Positions 9,315 to 17,476 of a stretch of DNA of 64,000 bases are shown piece by piece. The notes under the pieces are model-generated. The model was not told the origin of the DNA, made no database searches, and saw only the letters and a program-made list of their open reading frames with translations. The stretch's first letter is position 1. Each line of letters starts with the position of its first letter. This DNA comes from Thermogemmatispora carboxidivorans. GTDB lineage: Bacteria; Chloroflexota; Ktedonobacteria; Ktedonobacterales; Ktedonobacteraceae. The stretch lies in the NCBI RefSeq assembly GCF_000702505.1, contig NZ_JNIM01000001.1, forward strand, positions 434,001 through 498,000, in the 5' to 3' direction. Position numbers and translations under genes: made by a program.

Positions 9315-9821
9315 TCACTCTCGCTCGCTTGCCGAGCGATGATGTCGACGTTTGGACTGGGAGGAGGGCGGTGCTTCTGTTGGTAGCGCCAGCAGATCAT
9401 CAACCAGGCGGCGAAAAAGCGTGACCAGGAGCTGCCAGTCTTGCTCGTCCCAGCGCGCAAGGATGGGTTGTAGTAGCCGCTCACGCGCCGCTTCCACTCT
9501 TTGGACGATCTCCTTACCTTGGGCTGTCAGCATGACCTTGCGTTCGCGTCGATCGCGCTGCCCAGGAGCGCGCACGACCAGCCCCTGACGCTCTAAGACC
9601 GCCACCTGCCGGCTCACTGTGCTGTGATCGCGGTCAACCAGCCCGGCAAGGTTCATAATCCCTACAACCTGGCAACGATCGATGGCGACAAGTAAGCGCA
9701 AGAGAGCCCTCTCAACGACGATGCCCGCTTCTCGATAAAGGGCTTGATCGCGCTCTGGCTCATTGATCAGGCCGATGAGATCAAAAAGGGCCTCATAGAA
9801 TCGGCGAATGCTTTCGTCCAT
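9315..9821 (-). CDS. MarR-family transcriptional regulator
   Basis: A 168-residue winged-helix dimeric repressor. The DNA-binding core reads VVGIMNLAGLVDRDHSTVSRQ (split here as recognition helix DHSTVSRQVAVLERQGLV) followed by the wing APGQRDRRERKVMLT, typical of MarR. The C-terminal helix and a basic, disordered tail complete it. It is divergent from a medium-chain oxidoreductase, and the 103-base gap holds two copies of CGTGTA-N3-TACACG, each over a -10 element. That strongly suggests it represses itself and the oxidoreductase until a ligand binds. The transcript probably starts about two bases before the ATG; the only Shine-Dalgarno-like AAGGAGGT is 19 bases away and upstream of that start. 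Confidence 0.92.
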   Translation of the reverse strand: MDESIRRFYEALFDLIGLINEPERDQALYREAGIVVERALLRLLVAIDRCQVVGIMNLAGLVDRDHSTVSRQVAVLERQGLVVRAPGQRDRRERKVMLTAQGKEIVQRVEAARERLLQPILARWDEQDWQLLVTLFRRLVDDLLALPTEAPPSSQSKRRHHRSASERE

Positions 9822-9824
9822 GTG

Positions 9825-9839
9825 CGTGTAGTATACACG
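9825..9839. promoter_or_regulatory. MarR operator 1 over the marR -10
   Basis: CGTGTA (9825-9830), GTA, TACACG (9834-9839): a perfect six-base inverted repeat with a three-base centre. It overlaps the minus-strand TATACT and ends four bases from the marR start codon. It is the same core as operator 2. Confidence 0.8.
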
Positions 9840-9858
9840 GACCTCCTTGACATGTCCA
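9830..9858 (-). promoter_or_regulatory. Promoter of the marR gene
   Basis: On the minus strand, TGGACA (9858-9853), 17 bases, TATACT (9835-9830). The hexamers match consensus at five of six positions each. The expected start is about 9823, nearly at the start codon (9821), implying a leaderless message. Confidence 0.8.
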
Positions 9859-9875
9859 CCCTGGGCGGCTATAAT
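9847..9875 (+). promoter_or_regulatory. Consensus promoter of the oxidoreductase gene
   Basis: TTGACA (9847-9852), exactly 17 bases, TATAAT (9870-9875): a perfect vegetative promoter. Its -35 abuts the -35 of the divergent marR promoter, and its -10 runs into operator 2. Such a strong promoter needs a repressor to be controlled. Confidence 0.92.
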
Positions 9876-9903
9876 AGATGCGTGTAAAATACACGCATCT
9901 ATT
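9873..9903. promoter_or_regulatory. MarR operator 2, 31-bp palindrome
   Basis: Fourteen-base perfect arms (AATAGATGCGTGTA at 9873-9886 and its complement at 9890-9903) around AAA. It contains the operator 1 core CGTGTA-N3-TACACG, covers the end of the -10 and the start point, and its centre is 56 bases from that of operator 1. Confidence 0.88.
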
Positions 9904-9924
9904 CAGAGAGGAAGAGAAAGCTGA

Positions 9925-10899
9925 ATGAAGGCAGCTCTGATTGTCAGATTGGGGGAAGCGCCGGTCTATAGTGACTTTCCTGAGCCTGTACCGGCTGAGG
10001 ATGAGGTGCTGATCCAGGTCAGCGCAGTGGCACTCACGCCTGTGACGCGCAGCCGAGCAGCTGGCCGCCATTACACGTCGGCAGAGAGTCTACCACTGAT
10101 CCCCGGCGTCGATGGGGTAGGCTACCTGGCTGATGGCCGGCGTGTCTACTTTGGTGCGCCCAGGAATCCCTTCGGCAGCTTGGCTGAGTACACAGTTGTC
10201 AGGAAGGGGCGCTATATTCCTGTGCCGGATCATTTAGATGATGTCACGGCTGCAGCTCTGGCCAATCCCGGCGCGTCCTCCTGGCTTGCTTTGCAAGAGC
10301 GTGCCCGGCTGCAGCCAGGTGAAACGGTGCTGATCAATGGGGCGACGGGCATCGCTGGACGGCTGGCTATTCCTATTGCCCGCTATCTGGGCGCCACCAA
10401 GATCGTTGTCACCGGGCGTAATGAGGAGATCCTGCGCTCCCTTATTTCTCAGGGAGCTGACATCACATTGTCATTACGGCAGGATGACGATCGATGGCTA
10501 GAGGTCTTCAAGGACGTCTTTCGTGAGGGGGTCGATGTGGTTCTTGATTATCTCTGGGGACCCAGCGCCGAGCGGTTACTGATGGCTGCTGCGCTGACGG
10601 CGATGGAAGAGAGGCCAGTACGCTTCGTGCAAGTAGGCTCAATCAGTGGCGAAACGATCGCTTTGCCGGCTGCTGTTCTGCGTGCTGCTCCTATCGAGCT
10701 GCTCGGCTCAGGTATTGGCAGCGTTTCACTCCCACGCATGCTTGAGGGGGTGGCTGCGCTGTTTGAAGCCAGCGCCTCGCTCAGATTGACTGTGCCGACC
10801 AATACCAGGCGCCTCTCGGAGGTCACGACTGTCTGGTCCTCTCAGGAGGAAGCTCAGCATTCGCGGACAGTCTTCTTGATAAATGCTGGCAGATCTTGA
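9925..10899 (+). CDS. Zinc-independent medium-chain dehydrogenase/quinone oxidoreductase-like protein
   Basis: A 324-residue MDR-superfamily protein. The N-terminal GroES-like domain (MKAALIVRLGE, then EVLIQVSAVALTPV) precedes a Rossmann domain with VLINGATGIAGRLAIPIARYLGA around residues 130-155, the AxGxxG-type NADPH site. The zinc ligands of classical alcohol dehydrogenases are not seen, pointing to the quinone oxidoreductase/enoyl reductase branch that reduces electrophilic carbonyls or quinones. GAGGAAGAG precedes the ATG. Control by the divergent MarR protein is indicated by operator 2 on its promoter, so it may be a detoxification enzyme induced by its substrate; that role is inferred. 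Confidence 0.85.
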   Translation: MKAALIVRLGEAPVYSDFPEPVPAEDEVLIQVSAVALTPVTRSRAAGRHYTSAESLPLIPGVDGVGYLADGRRVYFGAPRNPFGSLAEYTVVRKGRYIPVPDHLDDVTAAALANPGASSWLALQERARLQPGETVLINGATGIAGRLAIPIARYLGATKIVVTGRNEEILRSLISQGADITLSLRQDDDRWLEVFKDVFREGVDVVLDYLWGPSAERLLMAAALTAMEERPVRFVQVGSISGETIALPAAVLRAAPIELLGSGIGSVSLPRMLEGVAALFEASASLRLTVPTNTRRLSEVTTVWSSQEEAQHSRTVFLINAGRS

Positions 10900-11120
10900 T
10901 TCTCTTTTCCTGCTCTTGGTGTTTGAGTGGCGGGCGCCCGTGTGGCTGCAGCGGCGTGCTGGGAGCTGAAAGAATGCTGAGATCGAGATCCAGACGATTG
11001 ATTGCGTGTGTGCGCGGTGGATGGGTATCGGCGATGCTGGCAATCTGGCGCTCTTCGATGCTGATGGGTGCTATCGGCTGTGAGGGGTGAGCGCCATCGT
11101 TGGCCAGACTTGATGAATCC

Positions 11121-11150
11121 GGCGCCAGGGGGGGAGCTGCTCCCCTGGCC
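11121..11150. terminator. Hairpin between convergent genes
   Basis: CCAGGGG and CCCCTGG arms around GGGAGCTGCT, within GGCGCC...GGCC (11121-11150), lie between the oxidoreductase and the next convergent gene. The sequence closely resembles the terminator at 9171-9200. The remaining bases from 10900 show no gene. Confidence 0.6.
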
Positions 11151-11162
11151 TTCTGGGGAGTG

Positions 11163-11945
11163 CTAGCGAGCAGCCAGGCGCACAATCTCGACCAGGGCTT
11201 TGAGGAGGCAGGCATTAGGTTGGAGCGGAATCCAGGTGCGATACCAGTCCGAGGTCCGTCCCTCGCGCCGAATGACGATGCGCTCTGGCCCAATCTCCAG
11301 CGCTTCGACCTGGCTCCAGGGTAAGAAATCCCCTTTGTTCCATAGGCCGTCTCGGCTGACGAAGAGCGGATCAAAATTCAAGGTTTCGCCCCGTTGATAG
11401 CCTTCCAGAAGGGCAGGGAGGTGGGTGGCGACAAAATAGCTCTCGATGGTATCGCAGATGCGCGCCCGTTCATGTTCATTCAGTTTATGAGAGGTGGAAA
11501 TCTCGAAGATGTTGCCTTGCTTGTTCCTGATCTTGATCGTATCGAGGTCCTTTACTCTTTCGGAGTGAGTATCGCTGCTGTTCTCGTAGGTGCCTCGCCA
11601 GAGTGTCTTGATCTCCTTCCAGGGAAAGATCTGCTGGCTGAGAGGGCTGGTGTATATAAAGCCGTTGCTGAAGAGATCGAGGCGGCTGCGGGAAGTATCG
11701 AATGTCCAGCAAGCCCAGAGGACTAGCAGGCCAAGGGTTACCCCCAGTGCGATCAGAGCGCCAATGGCAAGCGGACTGCCGACGAAGATCAGCTCCATGA
11801 AAAGCAAAGCAAGGAGGAGAAAGAGGCAGCCCCAGGTCTTCTGGGGGAGTCTATAGCTAAAGAGCCAGTCGCCAAGCCCCCTGGCCTCTGCCTGTCTCAG
11901 GATAGAAGAAGGAACTGGCTGCCAGGGTGAGAATTCTTGCTGCAT
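11163..11945 (-). CDS. DUF6585-like membrane protein of unknown function
   Basis: A 260-residue protein with two adjacent hydrophobic helices around residues 35-80 (TWGCLFLLLALLFMELIFV, then IGALIALGVTLGLLVLW). About 175 cytosolic residues follow that resemble a duplicated bacterial PH-like fold: LDLFSNGFIY...FPWKEIKTLW in the first half and WNKGDFLPWSQVEALEIG in the second. This pattern recalls DUF6585, proposed from memory. The start at MQQEFSPWQP is preferred over one 30 residues upstream because the extension is low-complexity and AAGGTGGGG precedes it. Function is unknown; the 231-base gap upstream holds nothing I recognise. Confidence 0.65.
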   Translation of the reverse strand: MQQEFSPWQPVPSSILRQAEARGLGDWLFSYRLPQKTWGCLFLLLALLFMELIFVGSPLAIGALIALGVTLGLLVLWACWTFDTSRSRLDLFSNGFIYTSPLSQQIFPWKEIKTLWRGTYENSSDTHSERVKDLDTIKIRNKQGNIFEISTSHKLNEHERARICDTIESYFVATHLPALLEGYQRGETLNFDPLFVSRDGLWNKGDFLPWSQVEALEIGPERIVIRREGRTSDWYRTWIPLQPNACLLKALVEIVRLAAR

Positions 11946-12266
11946 AGAGGCCCCACCTTCGTTCACGAGAGGACTCTCAGCTGCGGCGGCCTTCCCGCCT
12001 CTGCCAAGAATCTGCACGTTGCAAAGCCTGTTCACTGAGACATTACCATGAGGGCTAAGCGAAAGGCAAGGGTATTTGCTGTTGTTCGCTCTTGCTGTCG
12101 CAAGGATCTCACTGACAGATGGCTAATGCGGCACAGCTGACTCGTACATTGCTGCTCGTGGTAGACAAGAGGCCCTCCGACAAGTGTTGGCCAGAAAGAA
12201 ATCGGGGTTCTCGTCTGAGTGCCTGCGACAACGCTACCAGGCTTTTCGCCCCCTGCTGTAAAGCGA

Positions 12267-13253
12267 TTAGAACCATCGACCGAGCCACGGCTTCTCTTGT
12301 AGCGTCTTCTGCACCTCCTGAATATAATGAATGGCGCCGCTATCGTACCACTGGCCACTGAACCAGGAGCCCAGGCAGCCCCAGATATCGCCGGCGTGAT
12401 AGCGTGGGTAGCCCGCGCTGGGCGTCGCGGCCTGCAATTGAGTCGCCAGGCCCTCATAGCACATGCGCATCATTCCGTAGACGTAGTCGGCATTAAAGGC
12501 CGTATCATCGCGCATCATCGGCCACTCATGGCTGAAATAGCGATAGGTGATTTGCAGCAGACCATAAAAGGAAGGGCAAGATGAACCGTTCCAGGTGCCC
12601 GGCGGACAATAGCGGCTCTCGGTGGTCTTGCCTGCCGCCGTGCTCTGGTGCCACCACGACTCGACTGCCGCCTGAGCGCGCACCAGATCGGCGTTGACCC
12701 CCCACTTGCAGGCCACCCACTGGATAATCTCATCGGTGGTCCCAGTAAAGTTGCCGCTAATGCGCGTGCTGTAGCGATTGGCCTGGGAGTTCTGTGTATA
12801 GGTAGGATAGAACTGATCGATCGCTGCAAGCTGCTGAGCTGTAGGCACACGGTGATTGGCTGCGGTGTTGTCTGGACGCGGCTCCCACGAGCTGTAGTGG
12901 ATGCTGGCCGCGCACTGCTGATCAGAAGGAAGAGCAGCTCCTACAGCGCTGATCAGGCCCTGTACAGCGGGAGCCGTCGCCGCCGCGGTGACGGTCGCTG
13001 TGCTGGAGAGCGGCGAGGGGGTCGGCAGCGCTGCCGGCTGAAAGGTCATGGCCCCAACAGTGGGGGTCAGAGGCCGTAAGCCCGGGTCAGCCGATGGGCT
13101 GACAGGCTGCTGTCTTCCTTCACAGGCGCTGAGCAGCAGGGCACCCATAAGTAACGCAATCCTGGCCACCTGCTGTGGTCGTTGCCACGCTCGCCGAAGC
13201 AGGCCGCGAACCGTCAGTCGTAAGATCCAGCCTGGAGCACAGCGCATCCTCAT
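12267..13253 (-). CDS. Lipoprotein with a lysozyme/transglycosylase-like domain
   Basis: A 328-residue secreted lipoprotein. A basic N-terminus and hydrophobic stretch end in the lipobox LSAC (Cys44). A Ser/Thr/Pro/Ala linker (about 50-110) leads to a C-terminal domain with IIQWVACKWGVNADLVRAQA, then VESWWHQS with a candidate catalytic Glu198, then FYGLLQITYRYF. This layout matches the goose-lysozyme/SLT fold (E-S-x-W... S-x-G-L-x-Q-I). Six or more cysteines suggest disulphides. It probably cleaves peptidoglycan outside the membrane, in keeping with the neighbouring MurF-Alr gene. The first Ser of the usual S-x-G-L-x-Q motif is replaced by Phe-Tyr, so activity is not certain. Confidence 0.72.
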   Translation of the reverse strand: MRMRCAPGWILRLTVRGLLRRAWQRPQQVARIALLMGALLLSACEGRQQPVSPSADPGLRPLTPTVGAMTFQPAALPTPSPLSSTATVTAAATAPAVQGLISAVGAALPSDQQCAASIHYSSWEPRPDNTAANHRVPTAQQLAAIDQFYPTYTQNSQANRYSTRISGNFTGTTDEIIQWVACKWGVNADLVRAQAAVESWWHQSTAAGKTTESRYCPPGTWNGSSCPSFYGLLQITYRYFSHEWPMMRDDTAFNADYVYGMMRMCYEGLATQLQAATPSAGYPRYHAGDIWGCLGSWFSGQWYDSGAIHYIQEVQKTLQEKPWLGRWF

Positions 13254-13409
13254 GGTCAGATCTCGCCCGTTCTTGTATCAATATATGTCATCTAATCTAT
13301 CTATAGAACGAAGCAAGATCGAGATCTTCACTGGAGGCTACCGGACTGTCCTCTTTCGCCTTAGCTTGCAGCCTTGTCGTGGGCAAGCCCTACCGTGGAG
13401 AAGTGGCGC

Positions 13410-15998
13410 TCAATCGATCCGTGGCACGCGCGCCAGAATCTCCGACACCACCTCATAATTGATTGTCCCCAGGCGTTCGGCCACCTGCTCCGCTGTCAGT
13501 GTTGCCTCGCCCTGGCGCCCGATCAGCACCACCTCATCGCCCACGCGCACCCCGGGGATATCCGTCACATCGATCATACACTGATCCATACAGATCCGGC
13601 CCACGATAGGGGCTTCCCGGCCATGAAGCAGAACCGAACCCCAGGTACGGGGAGCGCGTCGGAAGCCATCGGCGTAGCCGACCGGCAGGACCGCAATGCG
13701 CGTCGGGCGTGTGGTCACATAGGTACAGCCATAGCCGATACACTCGCCCTCTGGGACGAGCTTCACCTGAGCCACCTGTGTCTTAAAAGAGAGTGCTGGC
13801 CGAAATCCCGGAGGCAGCCGGACCTCCGGCGAGGGATCGAGACCATAGAGGGCGATCCCGGGCCGCACCATATCGAAATGTGCCTCTGGCACTGTCAGCG
13901 TTGCGGCGCTATTGGCTGCATGGGCCAGCGGTGGGCGCAGTCCCTCGGCCTCCAGGGCCTGCAGCACCTGCTGAAAGCGGGCCAGCTGCTTGCGGGTATA
14001 GGACTGATCGCGCGTATCGGCCATTGCGAAGTGAGTAAAGACCCCCTCCAGCTCCAGACCTGGCAAGCGGGTGATCTCACGTGCCAGCTCCACAATTGCC
14101 TTGATCTCCTCAGCGCGGATGCCCAGGCGTCCCATGCCTGTATCCACCTTCAGGTGAACCTTCACCGTACGCTGCAGGGCCTGGGCAGCGCGTGAGAGTG
14201 CCTGTGCGGCTTCGCTCGAATAGAGCGTAATCGTCAGGCCCAGGCGGATTGCCTCGCGCATCTGCCAGTGAGGCACATAGCCAAAGACCAGGATCGGGGC
14301 CGTAATACCCGCCTCGCGCAAGGGAGTGGCCTCGCTAACCGTGGCCACGCCCAGTCTGCTGGCTCCATTCAGCAGCACTGTGCGAGCAACCTTCAAGGCC
14401 CCATGTCCGTAGGCGTCGGCCTTCAGACTGGCCAGCACCTGCACGCCGGGTCCTACCAGTTCCTTGATGCGCCGCGTATTATGAGCGATGGCGCTCAGAT
14501 CGATCTCCAGCCAGGTTGGCCGCTCCGGGCGCATGCGCACAATCTGTTTCCAACCTGGCGTCTGGCGGACCAACCGCTCGGGGGCCTGGGCAGGATCTGC
14601 CAGCAAGCGCTCCGTCACGCGCTCCATGCGGGCCTCCTCGGAGCCTTTGACGAGCACCACATCGCGAGGCTCTCCTTCTGCTGGCTGCCCGGCCTCTTCC
14701 AAGAGAGCGAGCACGGCCTGTGCTGCATCCTCATGGGTCGAGGTCTGGACGATGCGCTCAGCGGGTAGGCCGGCATCGCGCGCCGCCTCAGCGATCAGCG
14801 CCGCTCGTTCGCCGCGGGTCACCAGATAGTCGACCTGGGCTGCAGCCGTCTGACCGACGAGAGTGTGGCCCTCCTCTTCGAAGCTTCCCAGATTCAGCAT
14901 ATCGCCCAGCACAGCGATGCGTCGTCTGGCCGGCAAGCGTGCCAGCGTCTCCAATCCTGCCAGCATTGAAGCCGGTGCTGCATTGTGCGTATCATCCAGC
15001 AGCCAGGTTCGCCGCAGGCCGGGCAGAGGATTCAGGCGACCTGGCAAAGGAGCAAATTCCGCCAGGGCCGCGATGATCTGCTCAGCGGGCAACCCGCACA
15101 AGCGGCCCACGGTCCAGGCCGCCAGCATAGTTGTCACGAAATGCGTGCCGAGCAAGCGCGTTCTAAGTACCGGCCCACTGCCTGGCCAGCGGGCTTCTGT
15201 CCCTTGCCAGGAGACGAGCACCTGCTCCAGAGCCGCAGCGGTAAAAGCCTGGAGCTGGTGATCCTCGCCCTGTCGCAGCAGGCGGCGAATCAGCGCATCG
15301 TCCCCGTTGACCACCAGCGTGCCCTCGGCGGGCAGATAAGTAGCCAGGCTGGTCAGCTCCGCGGCCAGGCGCTCCAGGCTCCCGAAATACTGCAACTGGG
15401 TTGGGCTAATGTTGGTCAGCACTCCAATGCGAGGCTGAGCGATGCGGCAGAGATCGCCGATCTCACCGGGGTGGTCGCAGCCCAACTCGACGACTGCATA
15501 CTCATGGTGCTCCTCCAGGCGGCCCAGCGAGAGGGGCAGGCCCAGCAAATCGTTATAATTCTGCCAGCTCCTGAAGGTGGCAAAATGGCGCTCAAGCACA
15601 TGGGCAATAGCTTCCTTCGTCGTCGTTTTCCCGGTGCTCCCTGTGACCGCGATCACCGTAGGCTGCCAGCGGGCCAGGATCGCCCGCGCATAGGCTTGCA
15701 GCGCCTGACGTGTATCTGCGACCACCACCACTGCCGTGCCGCTCTCCTGCATAACGGCGCACTGCTCCTCGGAGAGCGTGCTGAAGTAGCGGCCCTCGAT
15801 CAGCAAGCCCCCGGCTCCGCGGCGCAGAGCATCTTGCCAGTAATCGTGTCCGTCACCGCGCTCGCCGCGGACAGCCACGAACAGCTCGCCGGGCAGCAAC
15901 TGACGTGTATCGTGGTTGAAAGCTGGAAACTGCTGTTGACGTCCAGAAAAAGCTAACCTCCCTCCAGTCGCCTCCAGAAGGTGATCCAGCAAGATCAT
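13410..15998 (-). CDS. murF-alr: Fused MurF ligase and alanine racemase
   Basis: An 862-residue two-enzyme protein. The N-terminal part (about 1-470) is UDP-N-acetylmuramoyl-tripeptide:D-Ala-D-Ala ligase, with DTRQLLPGELFVA, the ATP loop VTGSTGKTTTKE, NYNDLLGLPL and DDTHNAAPASM. The C-terminal part (about 480-862) is alanine racemase: SLKADAYGHG with the PLP lysine, KVDTGMGRLG, GYGCTYV with the second-base Tyr, and VGRICMDQCMIDVT. Together they make D-Ala and attach the dipeptide to the wall precursor in the cytosol. AGGAGAGG eight bases before the ATG at 15998 decides against the GTG-side extension. DprA lies 40 bases upstream on the same strand, so co-transcription is likely. Confidence 0.95.
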   Translation of the reverse strand: MILLDHLLEATGGRLAFSGRQQQFPAFNHDTRQLLPGELFVAVRGERGDGHDYWQDALRRGAGGLLIEGRYFSTLSEEQCAVMQESGTAVVVVADTRQALQAYARAILARWQPTVIAVTGSTGKTTTKEAIAHVLERHFATFRSWQNYNDLLGLPLSLGRLEEHHEYAVVELGCDHPGEIGDLCRIAQPRIGVLTNISPTQLQYFGSLERLAAELTSLATYLPAEGTLVVNGDDALIRRLLRQGEDHQLQAFTAAALEQVLVSWQGTEARWPGSGPVLRTRLLGTHFVTTMLAAWTVGRLCGLPAEQIIAALAEFAPLPGRLNPLPGLRRTWLLDDTHNAAPASMLAGLETLARLPARRRIAVLGDMLNLGSFEEEGHTLVGQTAAAQVDYLVTRGERAALIAEAARDAGLPAERIVQTSTHEDAAQAVLALLEEAGQPAEGEPRDVVLVKGSEEARMERVTERLLADPAQAPERLVRQTPGWKQIVRMRPERPTWLEIDLSAIAHNTRRIKELVGPGVQVLASLKADAYGHGALKVARTVLLNGASRLGVATVSEATPLREAGITAPILVFGYVPHWQMREAIRLGLTITLYSSEAAQALSRAAQALQRTVKVHLKVDTGMGRLGIRAEEIKAIVELAREITRLPGLELEGVFTHFAMADTRDQSYTRKQLARFQQVLQALEAEGLRPPLAHAANSAATLTVPEAHFDMVRPGIALYGLDPSPEVRLPPGFRPALSFKTQVAQVKLVPEGECIGYGCTYVTTRPTRIAVLPVGYADGFRRAPRTWGSVLLHGREAPIVGRICMDQCMIDVTDIPGVRVGDEVVLIGRQGEATLTAEQVAERLGTINYEVVSEILARVPRID

Positions 15999-16038
15999 AC
16001 AGCCGACCTCTCCTCTCAGGCTCACGCAGCGCCATAAA

Positions 16039-17235
16039 TTAGCGGGCCAGCACGTAGTACATCGCGCCCACTTGTTTTATCATACCCTTTAGTTCCAGGG
16101 TCAGCAACGTCGCGGCCACGCTTGACGCGGACAATCCTGACGAGCGAATCAGCTCATCGATGTGGCGAGGCTCATGGTTCAGCAAGGCCAACAATTGGCG
16201 TTCGAGCGGGTCTTCCGGCAGCGTCTCTTGCAGCTCCAGGCACTGTGAAACCGTAAACAGGTTGAGCGTATCCAGGATATCCTGGACACCGGTAATCAAA
16301 TGGGCGCCATCCTGAATTAAGCGATTGACCCCCTCACTCCCGCGGGAAAACATATTGCCGGGGACAGCAAAGACATCGCGGCCAGCCTCCAGCGCGTGAC
16401 GGGCCGTGATCAACGCGCCGCTCTTCTGAGGAGCCTCGGTCACCACAACGCCCAGCGCCAGGCCGGCGATAATGCGATTGCGGGCGGGAAAGTTGCCACT
16501 ATCAGGGTAGACTCCGGGAGGATACTCGCTGAGCAAAGCCCCCTGGCCAGAGCTGACGATGCGGCGCGCCAGATTGACATTCGACCCTGGATAGAGGACA
16601 TCCAGGCCGCAGGCCAGGACCGCGATCGTGCGTCCTCCAGCCGTCAGAGCCGCCAGGTGAGCTGCTGTATCGACGCCGACCGCCAGACCACTGACAATCG
16701 TCACCCCGTGGCGGGCCAGGTCCGTCGCCAGATGCTCTGTTACCAGCTTGCCATAGGCGCTCATACGACGAGTGCCCACGATAGCCAGAGCACAGCGATC
16801 ATTGGGGCTAAGCTGGCCCCGCAGGTAGAGCACGGGAGGCGCATCGCTCAGGCGCCGCAAGGCTGGCGGATAGAGCTGATCCCTGAGTGTCAGCGCCTCA
16901 ATATCCAGACGCTGCAAACGAGCAAGCTCCTCCTCGGGAGCGATCAGCGTGCGCTGTCGGAGCAAGCTTTCTACAAGACGGGTGTGAAGACCGGCGTAGA
17001 GCAGCTCGGCGCGTCCAGCTTTCCAGGCAGCAGCCAGCTCACCGTGGAAGAAAGTCAGAAGCTTCTTGAAGCTGGCTGGTCCGATGCCGCGGATGCGACT
17101 AAAAGCTACCCAGTACGAGCGTTCTTCGTCAGAAAGAGGATCGCAGGTGAAATCGTCAGAGGAGGTGGGGGTGCCCGCTTGGGCCGATGCCGGAACTGGG
17201 CGAGCAGTCATGTCATCCGTTAGATCACTCATCAT
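16039..17235 (-). CDS. dprA: DNA processing protein DprA/Smf
   Basis: A 398-residue protein that loads RecA on incoming single-stranded DNA during natural transformation. An N-terminal helix-hairpin-helix-like region (IRGIGPASFKKLL, about 50-62) precedes the Rossmann fold with AIVGTRRMSAYG, TIVSGLAVGVDTAAH and FPARNRIIAGLA. A C-terminal winged helix (about 335-398, IDELIRSSGLSASSVAATLL) corresponds to the DprA winged domain. The ATG at 17235, two codons of Met in a row after GGAAAGGA, is preferred over the ORF start eight codons upstream. It shares a strand and short gap with murF-alr. Competence is an inference; DprA also occurs in non-competent bacteria. Confidence 0.93.
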   Translation of the reverse strand: MMSDLTDDMTARPVPASAQAGTPTSSDDFTCDPLSDEERSYWVAFSRIRGIGPASFKKLLTFFHGELAAAWKAGRAELLYAGLHTRLVESLLRQRTLIAPEEELARLQRLDIEALTLRDQLYPPALRRLSDAPPVLYLRGQLSPNDRCALAIVGTRRMSAYGKLVTEHLATDLARHGVTIVSGLAVGVDTAAHLAALTAGGRTIAVLACGLDVLYPGSNVNLARRIVSSGQGALLSEYPPGVYPDSGNFPARNRIIAGLALGVVVTEAPQKSGALITARHALEAGRDVFAVPGNMFSRGSEGVNRLIQDGAHLITGVQDILDTLNLFTVSQCLELQETLPEDPLERQLLALLNHEPRHIDELIRSSGLSASSVAATLLTLELKGMIKQVGAMYYVLAR

Positions 17236-17476
17236 ACACGTCCTTTCCACATCACACACAGCTCATCTTTCTGTGGGGAGGCCCTTCCCCCTGCTAGCCT
17301 CTCTCATTGTGGGCCAGCTGGCTCCCTTGCCAGAGGTAGGGCAGCTATTGCGCCAGAGGTGGCCGTGGCCTGCGCTGCTGCTCGCAAGCAAGTCGCAGCA
17401 GGCGCGCAGCATCCAGCGGCAAACAGGGCAACAGGATGGAGCGAGAGAGAGCCTGCGAGCCTGCCGCCCTGCTGCC

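Noticed and set aside
14985-15956. 323-codon plus-strand frame opposite murF-alr
   Set aside because: Antisense shadow; Gln/Arg-rich composition typical of reverse reading of such genes.
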